From JANRKH01 sp964351245 (lineage in GTDB: Bacteria > Pseudomonadota > Alphaproteobacteria > Rickettsiales > Rickettsiaceae), in assembly GCA_964351245.1 (NCBI GenBank), contig CAYGNF010000036.1, positions 1 through 9,735 of the forward strand: a DNA stretch of 9,735 nucleotides, read 5' to 3'. A program made the translations under genes and the position numbers. Positions 5,166 to 9,735 of this stretch are shown one piece after another. How positions within the stretch are numbered: position 1 is the first letter of the stretch; each line of letters begins with the position of its first letter. The notes under the pieces are model-generated. The model was not told where the DNA came from, did not search any database, and was given only the letters and a program-made list of their open reading frames with translations.

Positions 5166-5568
5166 ATCTCCTCACAACTTTTGTTCTAACTGGAAGTTTA
5201 CTAGCCGCTAACTCCAAAGCTCTTAATGCGATGTCTTCAGGCACCCCATCGACTTCGAACATTATTCTTCCAGGTGATATACGCACCGCAAAAAACTCAG
5301 GAGAGCCTTTTCCTTTACCCATTCTAACCTCTGCAGGTTTTTTCGACACTGGAAGATCTGGAAAAATTTTTATCCAAAGTTTGCCTTGTCTTTTCATGCA
5401 TCTGGTTGCAACTCTTCTTGCTGCTTCTATTTGTCTTGCAGTAATACGTTCCATATCCAAAGATTTTAAACCATACTCTCCAAAGGCAAGCATAGTACCG
5501 GCTTTTGATTTTGATGGTACTCTGCCTTTGTGAGCTTTTCTATATTTCTGTTTTTTTGGACTTAACAT
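5158..5568 (-). CDS. rplP: 50S ribosomal protein L16
   Basis: This 136-residue protein, of usual length, begins MLSPKKQKYRKAHKGR. It carries TARQIEAARRVATRCMKRQGK, the conserved loop KPAEVRMGKGKGSPEFF (about 77-93), and ends KVVRRYE. L16 sits near the peptidyl transferase centre and the A-site tRNA elbow and is a late assembly protein. The conserved Arg82 in the EVRMGKGKG loop corresponds to the region hydroxylated in some bacteria (family knowledge). It starts five bases after the rpsC stop. Confidence 0.96.
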   Translation of the reverse strand: MLSPKKQKYRKAHKGRVPSKSKAGTMLAFGEYGLKSLDMERITARQIEAARRVATRCMKRQGKLWIKIFPDLPVSKKPAEVRMGKGKGSPEFFAVRISPGRIMFEVDGVPEDIALRALELAASKLPVRTKVVRRYE

Positions 5569-5573
5569 TTTAA

Positions 5574-6230
5574 CTATCTAGCTCCTACTGTTTTCTTTGC
5601 TGTGTAATCACCTTCATACACCCAGACTTTTACCCCTAGTACTCCGTATGTGGTATGTGCTTCAGCTATAGAATAGCCTATCTTTGCACGCAAAGTATGT
5701 AAAGGCACCCTACCTTCTCTATACCATTCTGTTCTTGCAATTTCTGCACCACCTAATCTACCCGATACGTTTACTCTTATTCCTTTAGCGCCTTGTTTCA
5801 AACAAGATTGTATAGCTCTCTTCATCGCTCTTCTAAAAGACACACGTTTCTCTAATTGCTGAGCTATACCTTGAGCCACTAATGCAGAATCAATATCTGG
5901 CTTCTTTACTTCATGTATATTGATAAAAACTTCTGCTTTAGTGATATCAACAATTTTGTTCTTGAGCTTTTCTATATCTCCGCCACTTTTACCAATGATA
6001 ACACCTGGTCTTTTTGCATAAATATTCACTACCACGCTTTTATTTGAAGGTCTTTCTATTAATACCTTACTTATCATAGCAATATAGTAGTCTTTTTTAA
6101 CCAAAGATCTTATACTAAGATCTTCTATTACTAACTTACCATATTCTTTTTCAGCGTATAATATAGACTCCCAGTTTCTAATTAGCGTAGGACCTACTCT
6201 TAATCCTACAGGATTTGCTTTTTGTCCCAT
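5574..6230 (-). CDS. rpsC: 30S ribosomal protein S3
   Basis: This 218-residue protein begins with the typical GQKANPVGLRVG. It has a KH-type RNA-binding domain with a GKSG loop (80-83) in RPGVIIGKSGGDIEKL. It also has the basic helix KRVSFRRAMKRAI (128-140), which in this family helps form the mRNA entry helicase. The C-terminal domain carries VNVSGRLGGAEIARTEWYREG. The length fits alphaproteobacterial S3. The start overlaps the rplV stop by one base (TAATG), indicating reinitiation or coupling. Confidence 0.97.
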   Translation of the reverse strand: MGQKANPVGLRVGPTLIRNWESILYAEKEYGKLVIEDLSIRSLVKKDYYIAMISKVLIERPSNKSVVVNIYAKRPGVIIGKSGGDIEKLKNKIVDITKAEVFINIHEVKKPDIDSALVAQGIAQQLEKRVSFRRAMKRAIQSCLKQGAKGIRVNVSGRLGGAEIARTEWYREGRVPLHTLRAKIGYSIAEAHTTYGVLGVKVWVYEGDYTAKKTVGAR

Positions 6231-6577
6231 TATTTTTTCTCCTCTAGTTCAGAAACTTCGATATATAAATTACTAAAAAATTTTAATATTTTACCAGATC
6301 TGCCTCTTCCTTTTGTTTGCATTCTTTTCATGACCATAGACTTTCCTACAGTAGCATGAGTAACTACTAAGTTATCTATATCCATTCCTAAGTTATTCTC
6401 TGCATTTGCAATTGCTGATTTTAAGCACTTTGTTACATCCTGAGATATCCTTTTTTTACAGAAAGTGAGCTGTACAACAGCTTCTGATGCTCTCATATTT
6501 CTTATAGATTGTACTACAAGATTAAGTTTTCTAGGGCTTACTCTTAGTAATTTTGTTGTAGACTTGGCAATATTCAT
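6230..6577 (-). CDS. rplV: 50S ribosomal protein L22
   Basis: This 115-residue protein has the N-terminal LLRVSPRKLNLVVQSIRNM block and the NAENNLGMDIDNLVV stretch. It also has the extended beta-hairpin region ending in KGRGRSGKILK, the loop that in this family lines the exit tunnel. The C-terminal EVSELEEKK is slightly longer than in many bacteria. It lies four bases after rpsS and shares one base with rpsC. Confidence 0.95.
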   Translation of the reverse strand: MNIAKSTTKLLRVSPRKLNLVVQSIRNMRASEAVVQLTFCKKRISQDVTKCLKSAIANAENNLGMDIDNLVVTHATVGKSMVMKRMQTKGRGRSGKILKFFSNLYIEVSELEEKK

Positions 6578-6581
6578 ATTT

Positions 6582-6860
6582 CTACTTCTTTTTTACTTTT
6601 TTATCAACTCCGTGACCATTGTAAGTTCGTGTTGGAGCAAACTCGCCTAGTTTTTTTCCTACCATCTCTACAGATACGGATACTGGTATAAACTTATTAC
6701 CATTATGAACGGCAAAAGTAAAACCTACAAACATCGGAATGATAGTAGATCTACGAGACCATGTTTTGATTATTTCATGCCTAGTGGCAGATGCAGCACG
6801 CTTAACTTTTTCAATTAAGTATCCATCTACAAAAGGTCCTTTCCAAATAGATCTGGCCAT
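6582..6860 (-). CDS. rpsS: 30S ribosomal protein S19
   Basis: This 92-residue protein has the hallmark ARSIWKGPFVDGYL start, WSRRSTIIPMFVG and AVHNGNKFIPV. It ends with EMVGKKLGEFAPTRTYNGH. S19 binds the 30S head beside S13 near the A site. Length and order (rplB, rpsS, rplV) are normal, with a five-base gap to rplB. Nothing is unusual. Confidence 0.97.
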   Translation of the reverse strand: MARSIWKGPFVDGYLIEKVKRAASATRHEIIKTWSRRSTIIPMFVGFTFAVHNGNKFIPVSVSVEMVGKKLGEFAPTRTYNGHGVDKKVKKK

Positions 6861-6865
6861 ATTTT

Positions 6866-7687
6866 CTACTTCCTACGCTTTATTATATATTTTGTTGTCA
6901 TTTTATTTTTTCTAGTTTTTTTACCTTTAGTAGGCTTGCCCCAGGGTGTTACTGGATGTCTTCCACCTGAAGTTTTACCTTCCCCTCCACCATGTGGGTG
7001 ATCTACTGGATTCATTGCAACTCCTCGCACAACAGGCCTCCTACCAAGCCACCTATTTCTACCAGCTTTACCCAGAGTCTCATTCTGATGTTCAGAATTT
7101 GATACAACGCCTATAGTAGCAAAACATTCTAGAGAAATCATTCTGAGCTCTCCTGATCTGAGTTTAATTTGAGCGTAGCCGTTATCTTTACCAGCAAGCT
7201 GAGCATACGCACCGGCTGATCTGGCTAGTTGGCCACCCTTGCCCGGCTTCATCTCTATATTATGTATCTGCGACCCTACTGGTATAGATTTTAACTGCAT
7301 AGCATTTCCTATCTTGATATCAGCAGCATTGCTAGAAATAATTTTATCTCCAATTTTAATTTTACTAGGTGATATTATATATGAATACTCCCCATCTGTA
7401 TACTTAATTAACGCAATATAAGCTGTTCTATTGGGGTCGTACTCTATTCTCTCTACAGAACCCTCGATGTCAAGTTTTTTTCTCTTGAAATCTATAACTC
7501 TATATAGTCTTTTATGACCACCTCCTCTATGCCAAGAAGTTATTCTACCGAAATTATTTCTGCCCCCAGTCTTATTCAATCCTGAAGTAAGTGGTTTATG
7601 AGGCCGACCTTTCCACAAAGCGGATCTGTCTACGGTAATTAAACCTCTTGTAGATGGAGTAATGGGATTATGTTTATTTAATGCCAT
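6866..7687 (-). CDS. rplB: 50S ribosomal protein L2
   Basis: This 273-residue protein has the same length as E. coli L2. The N-terminal RNA-binding region carries TSWHRGGGHKRLYR (50-63), followed by the barrel domain. The C-terminal NPVDHPHGGGEGKTSGGRHP (226-245) holds His230, equivalent to the peptidyl-transferase-associated His229 of E. coli. L2 is a primary 23S binder needed for subunit association and peptidyl transfer. A GGAGG site lies 12 bases upstream inside rplW, and the gap to rplW is one base. Confidence 0.98.
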   Translation of the reverse strand: MALNKHNPITPSTRGLITVDRSALWKGRPHKPLTSGLNKTGGRNNFGRITSWHRGGGHKRLYRVIDFKRKKLDIEGSVERIEYDPNRTAYIALIKYTDGEYSYIISPSKIKIGDKIISSNAADIKIGNAMQLKSIPVGSQIHNIEMKPGKGGQLARSAGAYAQLAGKDNGYAQIKLRSGELRMISLECFATIGVVSNSEHQNETLGKAGRNRWLGRRPVVRGVAMNPVDHPHGGGEGKTSGGRHPVTPWGKPTKGKKTRKNKMTTKYIIKRRK

Positions 7688-7688
7688 A

Positions 7689-7994
7689 TTATTTAATTCC
7701 TCCTGTGAAGTCGATAATATTATCCTTTTCTAAGGTTACTATAGCCTTTTTTACATGAGCTCTGGTGCCCATCTTGCCACGAAACTTTTTGATCTTGCCT
7801 TGTTGATTTATAATATTTACTTTTTTAACCTTCACTCCAAAGACGTGTTGTATTGCTTTAGTGACACTTGTCTTGCTAGAATGCTTATCAACCTCGAATA
7901 TATATTTATTAAAAGCGCCCAAACTAGAGCTTTTTTCTGTGACTACTGGTTCTTTGAGTATATCAAAATGTTTAAAATCGTATCTATCTTTCAT
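7689..7994 (-). CDS. rplW: 50S ribosomal protein L23
   Basis: I place the start at ATG 7994, which forms an ATGA overlap with the rplD stop and gives a 101-residue protein. A start 51 bases upstream would add 17 residues lying wholly inside rplD and unlike the family. The protein shows ILKEPVVTEKSS, YIFEVDKHSSKTSVTKAIQHVFGVKVKKVN, and the basic loop FRGKMGTRAHVKKAIVTL. L23 is a tunnel-exit protein that docks trigger factor and SRP. Confidence 0.94.
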   Translation of the reverse strand: MKDRYDFKHFDILKEPVVTEKSSSLGAFNKYIFEVDKHSSKTSVTKAIQHVFGVKVKKVNIINQQGKIKKFRGKMGTRAHVKKAIVTLEKDNIIDFTGGIK

Positions 7995-8611
7995 ATTAGT
8001 CTCGCAGTTAACATTGCAATGGCATCGGTAGAAATAATCAAGCATTCATGCTTCATTATATCATAAACATTAGCTCCAACTTGTGGAACTATATTCACAT
8101 TATAAAGAGACTTACAGGCACATGCTAAATTCTGATGCACGTTCTGTGCATCAATTAAGAAATAATTTTTAAAGCCAAAATTTGCTAACTTTTCTTGCAC
8201 TATTTTTGTCTTAGGAGCTTCAATGTCAAAATTGTCAATTACAAACATTGAGTTTTGGGATAGCTTCGCGCTTATTGCATGACAAAGACCTAATCTTTTG
8301 AATTTTTTTGTAAGACTATATTCATGAGACCTAAAAATAGGGCCATGAGATACAGCGCCTCCTCTCATATGAACTTGTCTAAGTGAGCCTTGACGAGCTT
8401 TACCTGTACCTTTTTGGCTATGAGGCTTTTTTGTGGTACCAGATACTTGGGATATAGTTTTAGTGGAATGCGTTCCACTTCTTCTTTTTGCTAATTGCCA
8501 ATCTATTACACGCTTAATTATGTCTGGTCTTGAATATAGGCCAAATACATCAGGATCGAGTTCGATCTCTCCTACAGCATTTTTCTCTAAATTATATATA
8601 CTTACCTTCAT
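7991..8611 (-). CDS. rplD: 50S ribosomal protein L4
   Basis: This 206-residue protein has the L4 extended tunnel loop GTGKARQGSLRQVHMRGGA (68-86), followed by GPIFRSHEYSLTKKFKRLG. N-terminal VIDWQLAKRRSGTHSTKT and a Rossmann-like C-terminal half with NVYDIMKHE are also as expected. L4 lines the exit tunnel, and in E. coli it autoregulates the S10 operon. Whether that holds here is unknown. TAGGAAG lies just before the ATG, 16 bases after rplC. Confidence 0.96.
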   Translation of the reverse strand: MKVSIYNLEKNAVGEIELDPDVFGLYSRPDIIKRVIDWQLAKRRSGTHSTKTISQVSGTTKKPHSQKGTGKARQGSLRQVHMRGGAVSHGPIFRSHEYSLTKKFKRLGLCHAISAKLSQNSMFVIDNFDIEAPKTKIVQEKLANFGFKNYFLIDAQNVHQNLACACKSLYNVNIVPQVGANVYDIMKHECLIISTDAIAMLTARLI

Positions 8612-8627
8612 TATCTTCCTACTAATC

Positions 8628-9260
8628 TTATTTCTTTATAGAATCTGTAATGTAGATACGAGTACCTTTTTTACCTGGAACACTGCCTTTCACTACTAAT
8701 AAATTTTCTTCTGGAGACACTCTTACAACTCTGAGGTTCTGAATTGTAACATTTTCATGACCTAAGTGTCCTGCCATTTTTTTATTCTTAAACACCTTAC
8801 CTGGATCTTGTCTACCACCAGTAGATCCGTGGGATCTATGAGTAATTGAAACACCGTGACTAGCTTCTAGACCTCTGAAATTATGCCTCTTCATCACCCC
8901 TGCAAATCCTTTACCTATAGAAATACCTCTTACATCGACAAACTGCCCTTCTTTAAAGTGATCTGTTGTAAATTTGTGGCCTATGTCAATAAAATTTTCA
9001 GACGAAATTCTGAATTCTTTAACATGCTTTTTTGCTTCTATTTGAGCTATTTCAAAAATTTTTCTCATTGGCTTAGAAACTCTGCTCAATTTGGCATTTT
9101 CATACGCTAGCACTAAAGCTTCGTAACCGTTTTTCGCAAGTGTTCTATGATCTAATACTTCGCATTCCTTCATAGTAAGGAGAGTGACATGAATTCTTTC
9201 TCCTTTAGTAGTGAAAAGAGAACTAGATCCGACTTTTTCCATTATTAAACCGTTTCTCAT
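8628..9260 (-). CDS. rplC: 50S ribosomal protein L3
   Basis: This 210-residue protein opens MRNGLIMEKVG and contains ISIGKGFAGVMKRHNFRGL, then SHGVSITHRSHGSTGGRQDP and GKVFKNKKMAGHLG (about 143-176), the region reaching toward the peptidyl transferase centre. The Gln in GGRQDPGK corresponds to the family's methylated glutamine site. The N-terminal beta-barrel (SSSLFTTKGERIHVTLL) is somewhat divergent, as in rickettsial L3. ATG 9260 overlaps the rpsJ TGA (ATGA). Confidence 0.96.
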   Translation of the reverse strand: MRNGLIMEKVGSSSLFTTKGERIHVTLLTMKECEVLDHRTLAKNGYEALVLAYENAKLSRVSKPMRKIFEIAQIEAKKHVKEFRISSENFIDIGHKFTTDHFKEGQFVDVRGISIGKGFAGVMKRHNFRGLEASHGVSITHRSHGSTGGRQDPGKVFKNKKMAGHLGHENVTIQNLRVVRVSPEENLLVVKGSVPGKKGTRIYITDSIKK

Positions 9261-9580
9261 TGAGCTACTCCTACTAACTTAATTTCTGCTTCAACCCCAG
9301 CTGGCAAATCTACTTTCATCAGAGCATCTACTGTTTGAGGGGTAGGAAAGCTAATGACAATCACTCTTTTTTGAGTTCGTATTTCAAATTGCTCTCTGGA
9401 TTTTTTATCTATATGAGGAGATCTGATCACTGTAAATCTCTCTATATTCCTTGGCAATGGTACAGGGCCACTTACATCTGCTCCAGTACGCTTAATAGTG
9501 CCTACTATTTCATTGGCCGCATTATCAAGTAGCTTGTGGTCAAACGACTTTAGTCTAATTTTTATTTTTTGACTGTTCAT
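9257..9580 (-). CDS. rpsJ: 30S ribosomal protein S10
   Basis: This 107-residue protein has KIKIRLKSFDHKLLDNAA and IKRTGADVSGPVPLPRN, then RFTVIRSPHIDKKSREQFE and ending LPAGVEAEIKL. S10 sits in the 30S head and, as NusE, also takes part in antitermination with NusB and NusG. It is the first gene of the ribosomal protein run. A 93-base gap with an inverted repeat separates it from tuf. It has about five residues more at the C-terminus than E. coli S10. Confidence 0.97.
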   Translation of the reverse strand: MNSQKIKIRLKSFDHKLLDNAANEIVGTIKRTGADVSGPVPLPRNIERFTVIRSPHIDKKSREQFEIRTQKRVIVISFPTPQTVDALMKVDLPAGVEAEIKLVGVAQ

Positions 9581-9603
9581 TCTGTTTTTACTCTAAAATT
9601 TAC

Positions 9604-9640
9604 CTAGAGAATATTTATAATTTATTCTTGAGTTCTCTAG
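9604..9640 (-). promoter_or_regulatory. 8-bp inverted repeat in the tuf-rpsJ intergenic leader
   Basis: CTAGAGAA (9604-9611) and TTCTCTAG (9633-9640) are exact reverse complements around a 21-base AT-rich spacer, in the only gap of the S10 cluster longer than 20 bases (9581-9673). It could form a hairpin in the transcript between tuf and rpsJ, or mark a protein-binding or processing site. There is no strong T-run after it, so it is not a convincing terminator, and no clear promoter was identified here. Function is unknown. Confidence 0.4.
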
Positions 9641-9673
9641 TGGGTATTTATTTATATAATTAACTAAAGCATA

Positions 9674-9735
9674 TTACTTCAGAATCTTACCTACAACTCC
9701 TGCTCCTACTGTTTTGCCTCCTTCTCTGATAGCAA
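9674..9735 (-). CDS. tuf: elongation factor Tu, C-terminal end (partial)
   Basis: The last 19 codons and the stop lie in the window: AIREGGKTVGAGVVGKILK, the highly conserved end of EF-Tu domain 3. EF-Tu is the GTPase that brings aminoacyl-tRNA to the ribosome. The gene continues beyond the right edge. A tuf gene directly upstream of rpsJ is the usual tufA-type position and is also found in Rickettsia, whose single tuf precedes rpsJ. Confidence 0.93.
   Translation of the reverse strand, partial: AIREGGKTVGAGVVGKILK

Noticed and set aside
5231..5533. Plus-strand frame of 100 codons
   Set aside because: Antisense to rplP, whose protein sequence is unmistakable.
7995..8045. Longer start for rplW
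   Set aside because: The 17 extra residues lie inside rplD and do not resemble L23; the ATGA overlap at 7991-7994 is the natural start.
9604..9640. Inverted repeat as a rho-independent terminator of tuf
   Set aside because: The stem is AT-rich with a 21-base loop and no clean T-run follows on the minus strand.

Overview
The window looks like the chromosome of an obligate intracellular alphaproteobacterium of the Rickettsiales, most likely family Rickettsiaceae and plausibly Orientia or a close relative. This is inferred from AT-rich DNA, Rickettsia-like ribosomal protein sequences, a tuf-rpsJ-rplC order, a VirB2-type pilin, an Ulp1/CE-clan protease of the kind such bacteria use as effectors, and heavy insertion-sequence debris. 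Genus and species cannot be proven from the sequence alone.

The left part (1-2083) holds the C-terminal tail of a UvrD/PcrA-like helicase, then a VirB2/TrbC-family pilin gene at 329-676 with its own plausible promoter and a clear rho-independent terminator (707-737). Convergent to it on the minus strand is a 411-residue protein whose C-terminal domain carries the His-Asp-Gln-Cys signature of Ulp1/C48 cysteine proteases. It is a candidate type IV secretion effector, but it begins at TTG immediately after an in-frame stop and may have lost its original 5' end.

The middle part (about 2135-4710) is a scrapyard of mobile DNA. It holds an N-terminal fragment of an IS256-family transposase (minus strand) and a small decayed operon of three genes linked by ATGA overlaps: an unrecognised helical or TPR-like tail, an intact class I SAM-dependent methyltransferase, and the Walker-A start of a P-loop ATPase. 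Next comes a complete-looking 922-bp IS5-family element (IS427-like) with perfect 27-bp terminal inverted repeats, TA flanks and a transposase split over two frames at an A9 run. Last is the C-terminal third of an IS256 transposase (plus strand).

The right part (4728-9735) is the minus-strand S10 ribosomal protein operon. In transcription order it reads tuf (3' end only), rpsJ, rplC, rplD, rplW, rplB, rpsS, rplV, rpsC, rplP, rpmC, rpsQ. The genes are tightly packed, often overlapping, all intact and of normal length. In most bacteria rpsQ is followed by rplN-rplX-rplE of the spc group. Here it runs straight into IS256 debris, so the S10 and spc halves have been separated or an insertion lies between them.

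No tRNA, rRNA or CRISPR array was seen. The most interesting points are the broken S10/spc junction, the protease beside a pilin gene, and the eroding methyltransferase/P-loop cassette enclosed by IS fragments.
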